Below, one piece after another: positions 45,852 through 54,596 of a stretch of DNA of 64,000 bases. The notes under the pieces are model-generated. The model was not told where the DNA came from, made no database searches, and saw only the letters and a list, made by a program, of their open reading frames with translations. Where the stretch lies: assembly GCA_963725415.1 (NCBI GenBank), contig CAVRZY010000035.1, forward strand, positions 1 to 64,000, read 5' to 3'. A program made the position numbers and the translations under genes. Each line of letters begins with the position of its first letter. The stretch's first letter is position 1. The stretch is from CAVRZY01 sp963725415 (GTDB taxonomy: Bacteria > Acidobacteriota > Terriglobia > Bryobacterales > Bryobacteraceae).

Positions 45852-45881
45852 ATACGGGTTCGATTCCCGTTAGCGCTGCCA
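45852..45881 (+). repeat. Partial tRNA-Glu 3' end (att-like copy 4), right edge of the island
   Basis: 30 bp identical to the tRNA T-arm, acceptor and CCA. Upstream, CTTAGCACGGG resembles the D-arm and GGCACCC...GACGCC a deformed anticodon arm, so it seems a scrambled tRNA block rather than a working gene. Confidence 0.75.
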
Positions 45882-45910
45882 TGGCTGCGGGGCGTTTCAC
45901 CAACCGCGTA

Positions 45911-48679
45911 TCACTGGGGTACCAGGCACAGTGTGCCGAGCAGGCCGGAGGGTAGCGGCTTCAGGTTTTCGAGGTCTTGGGGCTGGAAGCGGTCGCCGTA
46001 TTTGGCGATGAGGGGTTTGTAGTCGGGGAGGGGCTCGCCGGCCATGCGGTTGATGGCCAGGTTGGAGACGACCAGCCGGAGTTCGTTGTCGCCGGGGCGG
46101 AGGAAACGGGTCACGTCGATCTGGTAGGGCGGGCACCAGAGGGTTCCAGCGCGCTTGCCGTTGAGGAAAACCTCGGCGGCCTCTCGGATGGGTGGCTCGA
46201 TCCAAGTGCGGAATCCCCGAGAGGCGGTGAGTGGGACGGGGGTCGGGTCGCCAAAATCCAGCTTGACCTGGAGGCCCTTCTTGAGGAACGCAGCCGGGAC
46301 GGAGATCAGCTTTTGGTAGGTGGCCCGGCCCGAGTAGAAGCGCGTCTGGGGATCGTCAGTCCAGGAGCGCAACTGGTCCATGCGGACTCTGCTGCCGGTG
46401 TCTTCGAAGGTGACTTCCCAGTCCCGGCTGAGGTCCAGGGGCGGCGGGAGGCTGGCGCGCGGGGCTGTGGCGGGCCTGGAGACCGGGCCACCTGGCGCGC
46501 CGAAAACCAGGAGGCGCGAGCCGTAGGGCTCCAGATCGAGCGCCAGCACGGTTCCGTCTTTTGAGCGGCGCAGGACTTCCGCCGGGGCCACCTCTCCAGT
46601 GAGGGGATTCCACCATTCGGCGGTCTTGCCGAGGACGCGGAAGTCAGCCTGCACTTTTTTGAGGGTGTTGCCGGTGTTGGCGAGGAAGTAGATCTCGCTG
46701 GAGCCGGCGGTGCGGTGGATGAAACCGATCTCCGGCGCCGGAGGCGTCAGGATGACGTCTGGGCGGTGCAGTTTAGCCAGCGTGCGGCCGAGTTCCTCGT
46801 TTTCCTGCTGGAGGAAGTATGCGGGAGCGAAGGGGCGCTGGAAGAGGTCGCGCACCAGGGCAGCGATCTGGGCTGTCTCCGCTTCGCGATTGAGCAGTCC
46901 GGGGGCCAGGGCCGGCAGTCGCCGCGTAGCGAGGAGGATTCCACCGCTGCGCGCGAACTCCCCCAACTGTTGCAAGGTCTTCAGAGGGATGCGCTCGAGG
47001 CCGGGGAGCACGACGATCCGGTACTCGTGCTTGCCGAGCAGCAGGCGGCCTTTCTCGACCCGGCCGAGCCGGGCGATCGCGGCGTCATCGAGGAGGTCGA
47101 AGCTGTATCCGGCTTCGAGCAGGCGGGGGATAAGCGCCGGGCCAATGCGCTCGCCGATGCCTTGCGAGAGCGAGACCCGGCCCGCCCTGAAGTTGGCCCA
47201 AGCGTCGTGAGTGGGCGCGTAGAGAGCGACGTCGTTAGCGGGTTCGCCCTGGCGGAGCATGAAGGCGACGCGTTGGAGGTAGGCCATCAGATCGGGCATG
47301 ATGTGCCACCAGGGGTTGTTGTCGTTCAGCACGCCGGCGGCGTAAAGGCGCCAGCCGGGCTGGCCGGCGGCGGGCGGGGAGTAGGGCCAGCCGTGCCCGA
47401 TCAACTGGGTGATGCCTTGAAGGAAATGCTGGTCGGCCTCGGCTTTGAAGTCGAGTGGAGTGGCGCGAAAGACCGGCGAATGGATCCAAGTCCAGGTCTC
47501 CGAGGAGACGACAGGCCGCCCAAGATTGTGAGCGGCGGAGGAGGCCCAACGCGAGGTGGTGAAGGCATTCCAGTGCGCGCCCTCGCCCTCCGGCAGGTCT
47601 ACCAGGGAGTAACTGGAGAGGGAGGCTGGCGGCGTGCCATAGGCCTGGACGCGGGAAAGCACGTTGTGACGGTGGGACCATTCCTGAAGCGGGCCGAGGA
47701 ACTGCTCATCGAGCAGCTCCGTGAGGGTCTGCCCGTAATCGTGGCGGACGGCGGCGGTCTTGTCTCCGATGCCGGCCACCAAGGCGGGGAGGTAGGGTTT
47801 CAAGTCATAGCCGCGCCGGCGCTGGAATTCCTGGAGCAAGCCGGGGGTCCAATCCGAGCTGTACACTTCCAGGCTGTCGCAGAAAACAGCGCGAATCGAG
47901 CCCGGGCCGGCGGCTTCCAAGAGCTTTTCACCGACGGAGCGCAGGTGATTGTCGAGGGCGGCGCGGTCGTAGTGATCGTGCACGTAACCTTCGCTGCCTA
48001 CCGCAGCCCGCTTTACCGTCTGGCCGGTGTGGCCGGCAAAGAACAGCAGAGCCAGGCGGGGGCTGCCGGCGGGGAGCAACAAGCGCGGCTGGCCGTCGTC
48101 AATAAGCGTCAGTTCGAGGAGGCTGTCGGGTGCGAGGGTTTTCTCGTCCCCCCGAGCGGCAAAGGCGGTGATGAACCGCTCGTCCGGCCGGGGCTTGGGC
48201 AAGGGGAGGGAGGTGGCGCCGGGCTGGATGGGCAGCCGTTCGCATCTCAGACGCCCGGCGGCCTGTTCGAGCGGGATGTGCGGCCCGCCGAAGGGCCAAC
48301 CGCTGCCTAGGGTCATGTCCATGCGCAGGCCCAGGCGGCGGGCGGCGGCGGCGGTGAAGCGCACCGCGTCCAGAAACTCGGGGGAGAGATAGCGGAGGTT
48401 GACCAGCCCCTGGGCGGGATCGTCGAGCACCAGCGGGTAGACCGGTTGCACTTCGAAGCCGCCGAAACCGCCGGCCTTCATCAGCTTCATCTCGCGCTCC
48501 AGCTCTGTGTGGGTGACGGCGGGGCCGAACCACCACCAGCGCACCATAACTTTGCAGTCCTCGGACGGCTTTTGGAAGCCCTGACGGAGCTGCGGGGGCG
48601 TGGCCGCGGGCGAATCGAGGGCGGCGGCCAGAAACGCCAGCATGAATATCAAAGTGCGGGAAATCATTTTGGTCTTCAT
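45911..48679 (-). CDS. Exported GH106 alpha-L-rhamnosidase-like glycoside hydrolase
   Basis: About 922 residues from ATG 48679, which precedes a signal peptide (MISRTLIFMLAFLAAALDSP). RWWWFGPAVTHTELEREMKL, MKAGGFGGFEVQPVYPL and DMTLGSGWPFGGPHI are the hallmark opening of GH106. Barrel segments such as IRAVFCDSLEVYSSDWTPGL, then the C-terminal jelly-roll (DPTPVPLTASRGFRTWIEPP, IREAAEVFLNGKRAGTLWCP, YQIDVTRFLRPGDNELRLVV), follow. It would release rhamnose from plant or bacterial polysaccharides. The start is only 16 bp from the divergent FG-GAP gene. Confidence 0.9.
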   Translation of the reverse strand: MKTKMISRTLIFMLAFLAAALDSPAATPPQLRQGFQKPSEDCKVMVRWWWFGPAVTHTELEREMKLMKAGGFGGFEVQPVYPLVLDDPAQGLVNLRYLSPEFLDAVRFTAAAARRLGLRMDMTLGSGWPFGGPHIPLEQAAGRLRCERLPIQPGATSLPLPKPRPDERFITAFAARGDEKTLAPDSLLELTLIDDGQPRLLLPAGSPRLALLFFAGHTGQTVKRAAVGSEGYVHDHYDRAALDNHLRSVGEKLLEAAGPGSIRAVFCDSLEVYSSDWTPGLLQEFQRRRGYDLKPYLPALVAGIGDKTAAVRHDYGQTLTELLDEQFLGPLQEWSHRHNVLSRVQAYGTPPASLSSYSLVDLPEGEGAHWNAFTTSRWASSAAHNLGRPVVSSETWTWIHSPVFRATPLDFKAEADQHFLQGITQLIGHGWPYSPPAAGQPGWRLYAAGVLNDNNPWWHIMPDLMAYLQRVAFMLRQGEPANDVALYAPTHDAWANFRAGRVSLSQGIGERIGPALIPRLLEAGYSFDLLDDAAIARLGRVEKGRLLLGKHEYRIVVLPGLERIPLKTLQQLGEFARSGGILLATRRLPALAPGLLNREAETAQIAALVRDLFQRPFAPAYFLQQENEELGRTLAKLHRPDVILTPPAPEIGFIHRTAGSSEIYFLANTGNTLKKVQADFRVLGKTAEWWNPLTGEVAPAEVLRRSKDGTVLALDLEPYGSRLLVFGAPGGPVSRPATAPRASLPPPLDLSRDWEVTFEDTGSRVRMDQLRSWTDDPQTRFYSGRATYQKLISVPAAFLKKGLQVKLDFGDPTPVPLTASRGFRTWIEPPIREAAEVFLNGKRAGTLWCPPYQIDVTRFLRPGDNELRLVVSNLAINRMAGEPLPDYKPLIAKYGDRFQPQDLENLKPLPSGLLGTLCLVPQ

Positions 48680-48695
48680 AGTGTACAATCTCCGC

Positions 48696-49832
48696 ATGAG
48701 AAAAGGTTTGGTGTTGGCTGCAATTTGCCTGCTGGCCTTGGCGGCATGGACCGCCGGGCGACCGGGGGAAATCCCCTTCGAGAAGCATGCGCTCGATCTC
48801 GGCGCCAGCGAGACATGCGCGTTTGCGGACGTCAATGGCGACGGACGCCTGGACATCATTTCGGGCGAGAACTGGTTTGAGGCGCCGAAATGGGTTCGCC
48901 ACAAGTTTCGCGAGCTGCCGTTCACGAACAATTACATCGACAATTTTAGCGATCTGCCGCTGGACGTGAACGGGGACGGGCAGGTGGATGTGGTGAGCTG
49001 CTCGTGGTTCAGCAGGCGTCTGGCGTGGTGGCAGAATCCCGGGCAGGGGAAGGGGGAGTGGAAGGAGCACGAAATTGACAGCGGCTTCCCGATCGAGTTT
49101 GCCTTCCTGGTGGATCTGGACAACGACGGCAAAGCGCGCGAGGTGCTGCCGCAGTACGGGCCGCCGAAGGCCCCGCTGGCGTGGTACGAGGTGAAGGACG
49201 GCGCGTTCGTCAAGCACGTGGTAAGCCCGACCAGCTACGGGCACGGCATCGGGGTGGGCGATGTGAACGGGGACGGGCGGAACGACATCCTGACGCCCAA
49301 GGGCTGGTTTGAGGCGCCTGCGGATCCGCGCGCGGGGGAGTGGATCTGGCATGCGGACTTCGATCTCGGCTCGGTCGGCTTCATGTACGTGCTGGACATC
49401 AATGGAGACGGGCGGAACGACATCCTGACGTCGCTGAGCCACGATTACGGGATCTTCTGGCTGGAGCGCGGGGAGGGGAGCAAATGGACCAAGCGGATGA
49501 TCGACGACAGTTGGTCGCAGCCGCACGCGCTGGCTTTGGTGGACCTGAACGGAGACGGGCGGAAGGACCTGATCACGGGCAAGCGGTACATGGCGCACAA
49601 CGGACGCGATCCTGGCGAGCGGGAGCCGCTGGGGGTCTACTGGTATGAATACCGGGTCGAGGGGAAGACGGTGGAGTGGACGCGGCACGTCATCGACTAC
49701 AGCACGCGCACGGGCGGCGGGATGCAGATCGCGGTGGCCGATCTGGACGGGGATGGGGATCCGGATTTCGCGATGGGCGGCAAGAGCGGGCTGTTCTTGT
49801 TTGAGAACAAGAGCCGGCAGGGGAAACGATAG
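48696..49832 (+). CDS. Exported FG-GAP/VCBS-repeat protein
   Basis: 378 residues from ATG 48696: signal MRKGLVLAAICLLALAAWTA, then seven calcium-binding D-x-(D/N)-x-D-G motifs: VNGDGRLDIISGENWFE, VNGDGQVDVVSC, LDNDGKAREVLPQ, VNGDGRNDILTPKGWFEA, INGDGRNDILTSLSHDYG, LNGDGRKDLITG, LDGDGDPDFAMGG. They form an integrin-like propeller on the outside of the cell. The ligand is unknown; the divergent rhamnosidase-like gene suggests carbohydrate binding. Ends 1 bp before the convergent chromate transporter. Confidence 0.88.
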   Translation: MRKGLVLAAICLLALAAWTAGRPGEIPFEKHALDLGASETCAFADVNGDGRLDIISGENWFEAPKWVRHKFRELPFTNNYIDNFSDLPLDVNGDGQVDVVSCSWFSRRLAWWQNPGQGKGEWKEHEIDSGFPIEFAFLVDLDNDGKAREVLPQYGPPKAPLAWYEVKDGAFVKHVVSPTSYGHGIGVGDVNGDGRNDILTPKGWFEAPADPRAGEWIWHADFDLGSVGFMYVLDINGDGRNDILTSLSHDYGIFWLERGEGSKWTKRMIDDSWSQPHALALVDLNGDGRKDLITGKRYMAHNGRDPGEREPLGVYWYEYRVEGKTVEWTRHVIDYSTRTGGGMQIAVADLDGDGDPDFAMGGKSGLFLFENKSRQGKR

Positions 49833-49833
49833 T

Positions 49834-50988
49834 TCATAGGCTTCTCCAGGACAGCGCCAGACCCAGCAGCGCGCCTGCCGAGACAAGCCACACTGAATTC
49901 ACGCGATACCGAAACAGAACGAGCGCGCTGGCCAGCGCCGTCAGAACCGTGTATACGTCCACCAGGGCGGCACGGCCCAGCTCCCAGGCCACTGCGGCCA
50001 TCAGGGCCAGCGAGGCGACGTTGACCCCATCCAGAAAAGCGCCCGCCACGCGAGACCTCCGCAACCGTGGCACCAGTGGGCCGCTGATCGCGCAGAAGAA
50101 AAACGAGGGCAAGAAAATGCCTACGGTGGCGGCGAACGCCCCACGCAGGCCCGTCAAGATGTAGCCGACAAACGTCGCCGTGGTGAAGACCGGGCCGGGC
50201 GTAATCTGCCCCACGGCCACGGCATCCAGCAACTGTCGCGAAGTAAGCCAACGCCACTGGCCGACCAAATCCTTCTGGAGAAAGGCCAGCAGCACGTAGC
50301 CACTGCCGTAGAGCACCGAGCCGACTTTCAGGAAGTACAGGAACAATGCGCCGGCCCCCGGCGCCGCGGGTTGACGGGACGAGACGGCCGCCGGCGCGAA
50401 CTGTGCCAGCAAAACCGCGGTGGCGATGCCGGCGAGCGCAAGCGCGGTCGCGATGCGCCGCTGGCCCTGCCACAGCCATTCCCGGAAACCGGCCACCGCT
50501 CCCGCCGCGGCCAGGATGGGCAATGCGCCAATCCCGGCCAGGGCGCAGCCCGCTGAGGCCGCCCCAATCAAACCCAGCGCTTTTGTCTTCACCGCGGTCC
50601 GCGCCAAATGCCACATGGCCTGTGCAACGATAGCGATCACGACCGGCTTGACTCCGTACAGAATCGCGGACACTGGCGGCAGGCTTCCAAAACGCACATA
50701 GGCCCAGGCGATGCAGGTAACCAGAATTACCGCCGGAACAATGAAGCAAGCCCCGGCCACGATGAGTCCCGGCCAACCAGCGCGCCGGTAGCCGATATGA
50801 ATCGCCATCTCGGTGGAGTTGGGTCCCGGGATGAGGTTGGTAGCGCCGAGGAGGTCGAGGAACTGCTCGCGGGTGAGCCAGCGCCTCCGCCCCACCACTT
50901 CTTCTTCCATCATGGCGATGTGAGCCGCCGGACCACCCAGGGCGGTGGCGCCCAGGCGTAAGAACAGCCATGCGAGATCTGGCAGCAC
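49834..50988 (-). CDS. chrA: Chromate transporter (ChrA, two CHR domains)
   Basis: 384 residues, about 10 membrane segments. Each half carries a CHR signature: FLRLGATALGGPAAHIAMME with NLIPGPNSTEMAIHIGYRRA, and LKVGSVLYGSGYVLLAFLQK with QITPGPVFTTATFVGYILTG. It exports chromate, or acts as an inorganic anion transporter. A DoxX gene starts 41 bp upstream on the same strand and a PadR regulator is divergent from that pair, the usual chromate-resistance neighbourhood. Confidence 0.95.
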   Translation of the reverse strand: MLPDLAWLFLRLGATALGGPAAHIAMMEEEVVGRRRWLTREQFLDLLGATNLIPGPNSTEMAIHIGYRRAGWPGLIVAGACFIVPAVILVTCIAWAYVRFGSLPPVSAILYGVKPVVIAIVAQAMWHLARTAVKTKALGLIGAASAGCALAGIGALPILAAAGAVAGFREWLWQGQRRIATALALAGIATAVLLAQFAPAAVSSRQPAAPGAGALFLYFLKVGSVLYGSGYVLLAFLQKDLVGQWRWLTSRQLLDAVAVGQITPGPVFTTATFVGYILTGLRGAFAATVGIFLPSFFFCAISGPLVPRLRRSRVAGAFLDGVNVASLALMAAVAWELGRAALVDVYTVLTALASALVLFRYRVNSVWLVSAGALLGLALSWRSL

Positions 50989-51029
50989 GGACGCTCCCTG
51001 AAACTCGACCTTGCGAGGGGGCGTTGCCG

Positions 51030-51464
51030 CTAGGGACGGCGAAACAGTCGCTGCTCGACCGAACAGCGGCCCGCTCCCTGGATGGAGAGGAACAGCAGCC
51101 CCAAGAGCATGCAGTAATCGGTTCGCGCCTCGTGCGCCATGGGCCAGAAGCCCTGGTGCACGAGCATTGGAACCTTCGTAGTGGCGATCGCAACGATGAT
51201 GTCGATGAGAAGGGGGATCGCCGCCACACGCGTGAAGAAGCCGGCGATGATCATCGCCCCACAGACGATTTCGACGACCCCAACGAATGGCGCCGTGATT
51301 TCAGGGATCGGAATGCCAATCTTCACAAATCGCCCAACGCCCAGGCTGGCGGGGAAAAGGAACTTCTGTATGCCTTCGGAGAGAAAGACCGCGCCCACCA
51401 GCAGGCGGATCAGGATAACGGGAGCACCTGCATGCGAGGCGGTCAGCCGGTGTGATCGGTTCAT
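51030..51464 (-). CDS. DoxX-family membrane protein
   Basis: 144 residues, four membrane helices. ILIRLLVGAVFLSEGIQKFL, FPASLGVGRFVKIGIPIPEI and VGVVEIVCGAMIIAGFFTRV identify DoxX. Members are linked with redox stress and membrane quinone chemistry. It is the first gene of a doxX-chrA operon, expressed from the region shared with padR. Confidence 0.9.
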   Translation of the reverse strand: MNRSHRLTASHAGAPVILIRLLVGAVFLSEGIQKFLFPASLGVGRFVKIGIPIPEITAPFVGVVEIVCGAMIIAGFFTRVAAIPLLIDIIVAIATTKVPMLVHQGFWPMAHEARTDYCMLLGLLFLSIQGAGRCSVEQRLFRRP

Positions 51465-51499
51465 CCCAGGACCTCTGTTATGATGGTATCACAAGTCAT

Positions 51500-51514
51500 T
51501 ATCGAATGTCGATA
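51500..51514. promoter_or_regulatory. Palindrome in the doxX-padR intergenic region
   Basis: TATCG-AATGT-CGATA, a perfect 5-bp inverted repeat around AATGT, midway between the divergent genes. A candidate PadR operator. It was about 10 bp from the padR start before the element at 51532 was inserted. Confidence 0.4.
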
Positions 51515-51531
51515 GCGAGTGGCGAGAATGT

Positions 51532-51682
51532 GTGGTGCCTCAGAAGGTGTGAAGAAATGCCAGGGCAGGTCGGGGACCTGCCCCACGACACGGGCAAGTT
51601 GTTGATGTGGCGCAGGCCCCCGGCCTGCGTTGCCGGCAGCCGAAGTGAAGCGGGCATTTTTTTACACCCTCTGAGGCATTAC
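51532..51682. mobile_element. 151-bp MITE-like element related at its ends to family A, inserted before padR
   Basis: Ends GTGGTGCCTCAG and CTGAGGCATTAC match family-A ends. The inverted ends extend inward about 33 bp (AGGTGTGAAGAAATGCC against its near inverse). Inside are two perfect hairpins (GGGCAGGTC/GACCTGCCC and GCAGGCC/GGCCTGC). Exact 8-bp repeats GAGAATGT flank it (51524-51531 and 51683-51690); the right one contains the padR start codon. Confidence 0.85.
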
Positions 51683-51686
51683 GAGA

Positions 51687-52088
51687 ATGTCGATGAGAAC
51701 AGCCGTAGACGACAAAGACCTTTACTCGGGGCTGATCCGGCTTCACATATTGCACCATGCAGCCCGGGGACCGATCTTCGGGCTGGGCATGGCGGAGGAA
51801 CTGGCCCGGCACGGGTACAACCTCAGCCTGGGAACGCTCTATCCACTGCTTCACGGCCTCGAAAAGAAAGGGTACCTTCGTTCCTCCAAGAGACGTCTCG
51901 GCCGCACCTTCCGTCGTGTTTACCGCGCTACGCCGCTGGGGCGGAAAGCCCTGGCGTCGGCAAGAGAGAGAATCGGCGAGTTGTTCAAAGAGGTTGTTGC
52001 AGGCTTGCATCCGGGCCACGGCTGCAACTTTCCGAAAAGCCGGCTTGCCAGGCTCCGCCGGCGAACTTCTAAAATCCCTGTAAAATGA
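51687..52088 (+). CDS. PadR-family transcriptional regulator
   Basis: 133 residues. LYSGLIRLHILHHAARGPIF, GMAEELARHGYNLSLGTLYP, LLHGLEKKGYLRSSKRRLG are the PadR winged helix, with a short C-terminal helix for dimerisation. It probably controls the doxX-chrA operon. ATG 51687 is inside the right target duplication of the element at 51532, so the native leader and ribosome site now lie 150 bp upstream, and no ribosome site precedes the start. The basic C-terminus (RLARLRRRTSKIPVK) is unusual. Confidence 0.9.
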   Translation: MSMRTAVDDKDLYSGLIRLHILHHAARGPIFGLGMAEELARHGYNLSLGTLYPLLHGLEKKGYLRSSKRRLGRTFRRVYRATPLGRKALASARERIGELFKEVVAGLHPGHGCNFPKSRLARLRRRTSKIPVK

Positions 52089-52094
52089 CCGGAT

Positions 52095-52469
52095 ATGGGT
52101 GACGGCCGGCTGATCGGGCTGACACTGGGCGCGGCATTGGTGTTTTTTCTGGTTTTCGGCTCACTGCATGACATTTCACACGCAGATGAGACTGATTACA
52201 CGCTGGAGTACCTGGTGCTTGTCTTCAGCGTTCCAGCGTTCGGTTGGATCTACTGGAAGGTGTTCCAGATTCTGACGCCGAGAGGCAAAATGGTGTGGCT
52301 CGGCGTGACGGGCGCTGTCATTCTGCTGTGCGATTTGTCGGCACTTGCCACGCTGCGCCATCCAAAATATGCCAACGACCCGACGGTCGCATCGAGTTTT
52401 CTAGCAGCGACCCTGCCTGTGTTGGGCTTGGTTTGCTACCGGCTCATTCGCGTCCGATACAGCAGATAG
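52095..52469 (+). CDS. Hypothetical four-helix membrane protein
   Basis: 124 residues, about four membrane segments (LIGLTLGAALVFFLVFGSLH, YLVLVFSVPAFGWIYWKVFQ, WLGVTGAVILLCDLSALATL, FLAATLPVLGLVCYRLIRV). No recognised family. It starts 6 bp after padR and is probably co-transcribed. Confidence 0.65.
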   Translation: MGDGRLIGLTLGAALVFFLVFGSLHDISHADETDYTLEYLVLVFSVPAFGWIYWKVFQILTPRGKMVWLGVTGAVILLCDLSALATLRHPKYANDPTVASSFLAATLPVLGLVCYRLIRVRYSR

Positions 52470-52517
52470 AGTGGCTCGAGTGAGGGCAGGCCGGGAGCTG
52501 CCACACGGGAATCTTCT

Positions 52518-54596
52518 CTAACGTCCTTTGAGTACCTCGTCCAGCTTGGCCGTCATCATTTCCTGCCATTTCGGATCGCCATCGAAGCCAACCTGCATCC
52601 ACTGGAGGTTTCCCTTGGCGTCCACGAACCAGTTCTGCGGGATGGCGACCACGGGCAAAACGGCATCCACCACCTCTTGCGCCGGCATAACGGGGAAGGT
52701 GTAGCCGTTCTCCTTCATGTACGGCGCGACCTTGCCGAGGTCGTGGTCAACGGTGAAGCTGATGAGGGTGACATCGGAGCGGTCCTTCAGCTTGTCGTAG
52801 AGCTTCTGGAATTCCGGGTGCTCCTGCCGGCAAGGGCCGCACCAGGTGGCCCAGAGGTTGATCAGCACCACCTTGCCTTGCAGGCTGGCCAGCTTCCAGG
52901 TCGTGCCGTCGAGATCGGTGAGGGAGAACGGGGGCAGCGGATTCTTGGGGCGCTCCCAGCGGCTCTCGACCGCCTCGGTCGCCTTACGCTGGTCGATCAG
53001 AAGCGGATAGGCCGACGGTGTGCCGCCCAGCTCCTTCCACAGCCGCTCGACGTTCTCGGCCAGCGTATCCTTGCGGTCGCGATTGGATTGGGCGGGCGGG
53101 CGCAACTCCAGCGCCGTGCGGTACATCATCAGCGCATCCAGCTTGCGGCCCAACAGTTCGGCCGCCTGCGCCCGGCGCTGGAGAAGGTCGGATTTCGGTC
53201 CCGGTTTCGCAGGATTGAGGCTCGCCAGCTCCGCTTCGATTTCGCGGGCCTTCTCTGGCTGCTTCACGGCTGCGTAGTAGTCCAGCAGGACCCGCGCTCT
53301 CTCGATCTTGAGGCTGTCGATCGATCCCCGGAAGCTCGCTTGCAGTTCGTCCGGCATTCGGTCGTCGGCCAAGCGCTCCTCATTGCGCTTGAGGGATGCC
53401 CGATATCCCTCTTGCGCCAGCGCCGGTACCTGATCCAGGTTGACCTTGTATTTCACGAACGCCTCGGCAACCCTGAACTCCACCGGCGGCATTCCATACC
53501 AATTCGGGTTCGCCCGGTAAAGGGCCATCAGCTCGTCCCCGGCCTTGGCGATCTGGTCCGCGGTCGCATCCGGCAGTTTCGTCAGGGCGGAGAACACCTG
53601 GTCGAGCAACAGCGAGTCCTGGGGCCATCGTTTGTGCCACTCTTGATTGGCAGCCAGGCTGGCACGCCACCAGGCCTCAATCTGCGCCTGATCCGGGTCG
53701 CGCGGATACGGATGTTCCTTGCGCCAGCGGTCCTTCAAGAGGCCCTTGGCGGTGTCTGACGCCGGATACTCCTTCAGGATCTCATCATTGGTCTTGTTCA
53801 CGGCCGCCAGGTCGCTGGCGCTCTCATAGCCGCTTCGCAGGAAGGTCATCCAGCGGAGTTCGCGCCGTTCGGGGGTTTTTCCGAACCGGGCGAGGTCCTG
53901 TGCGATCTGCTTCCGCAGCGCCTCGTGCTCGGCGGGTGGATGCGCTTTGAACTCCAGACGCCACAGCGCCTCCCAAACGCCGGTCAGCAGGGGATCGGAC
54001 TCCTGTTCCAGGCGCGTGCGAACCGCCTTCACCGTGCGCGCGATCTGGTCCGCCGAGCCGGCCTGAGCGACGACTGAGAGCGCGCGCCGGTCCAGTGGCG
54101 CTGGGCAGAGCTTCAGAAAACTCTCCAGCTCCGTCTTGGCGCGAGCTGTGTCCTTGAATTTTCCGAAAACGCCGGTCGCCCCAACCAGCTCGTAGTACAC
54201 GCCCGCCATCTCCGGATGCGCCGCCTTCAGCGCATCCAGCATACGGATGGCTTCGGGCGTATCCCTTCCCATCAGCGCCCGCGCGTGCAACAGGACGTAT
54301 ACCGGCTGGTCGGGATACTTTTCCCGCAGCGAATTGACCCAACGGATTTGTGCGTCCTGCTCATCCTCGGCATCCATTTGGACGCGCAGCAGGAAGTAGT
54401 CGTGCGGATGTTCGGCCAGTTCCTGCTCGTAGATTGCGGCCCGCCTGGAGTTCTGCTCCGCCATGGTCAGACTGGTTTCGTAAAGTAGCGCGGCTTCCTC
54501 CAGGAACCGGCGAACCGGAGGCGACGGTTCACACTGTGCGCAAAGGCTTCCGCCCGTAGCCACAAGCAGGATTGCCGTGACGGTGAGGATGCGCAA
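52518..54596 (-). CDS. Exported TPR-like protein with C-terminal TlpA thioredoxin domain
   Basis: 692 residues: a signal peptide (MRILTVTAILLVATGGSLCA), about 530 residues of helical tetratricopeptide-like repeats (for example NSRRAAIYEQELAEHPHDYF), and a TlpA-like domain with VVLINLWATWCGPCRQEHPE (redox Cys586 and Cys589) and a cis-Pro region VAIPQNWFVDAKGNL. It should act as a periplasmic thiol oxidoreductase with a protein-binding arm. Alone on its strand, with its own promoter upstream of 54596. Confidence 0.88.
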   Translation of the reverse strand: MRILTVTAILLVATGGSLCAQCEPSPPVRRFLEEAALLYETSLTMAEQNSRRAAIYEQELAEHPHDYFLLRVQMDAEDEQDAQIRWVNSLREKYPDQPVYVLLHARALMGRDTPEAIRMLDALKAAHPEMAGVYYELVGATGVFGKFKDTARAKTELESFLKLCPAPLDRRALSVVAQAGSADQIARTVKAVRTRLEQESDPLLTGVWEALWRLEFKAHPPAEHEALRKQIAQDLARFGKTPERRELRWMTFLRSGYESASDLAAVNKTNDEILKEYPASDTAKGLLKDRWRKEHPYPRDPDQAQIEAWWRASLAANQEWHKRWPQDSLLLDQVFSALTKLPDATADQIAKAGDELMALYRANPNWYGMPPVEFRVAEAFVKYKVNLDQVPALAQEGYRASLKRNEERLADDRMPDELQASFRGSIDSLKIERARVLLDYYAAVKQPEKAREIEAELASLNPAKPGPKSDLLQRRAQAAELLGRKLDALMMYRTALELRPPAQSNRDRKDTLAENVERLWKELGGTPSAYPLLIDQRKATEAVESRWERPKNPLPPFSLTDLDGTTWKLASLQGKVVLINLWATWCGPCRQEHPEFQKLYDKLKDRSDVTLISFTVDHDLGKVAPYMKENGYTFPVMPAQEVVDAVLPVVAIPQNWFVDAKGNLQWMQVGFDGDPKWQEMMTAKLDEVLKGR

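Larger units (their letters stand above)
38535..45881 (+). mobile_element. tRNA-Glu-associated genomic island of three cassettes without an integrase
   Basis: The 3' part of tRNA-Glu is repeated at 41579-41606 (28 bp, 26 matching), 42479-42547 (69 bp, 68 matching) and 45852-45881 (30 bp, all matching). These divide the region into about 2.98, 0.87 and 3.3 kb. Cargo: a lamin-tail/TIGR03437 protein with a phosphatase/nuclease; a HigBA-type toxin-antitoxin; and DUF5678, retropepsin, membrane and AlbA_2 proteins. Bases look less GC-extreme than in the flanks. No recombinase, replication or conjugation gene is present, so the cassettes would need integrase in trans or have lost it. The leader 38604-38985 holds no gene. 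Confidence 0.7.
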
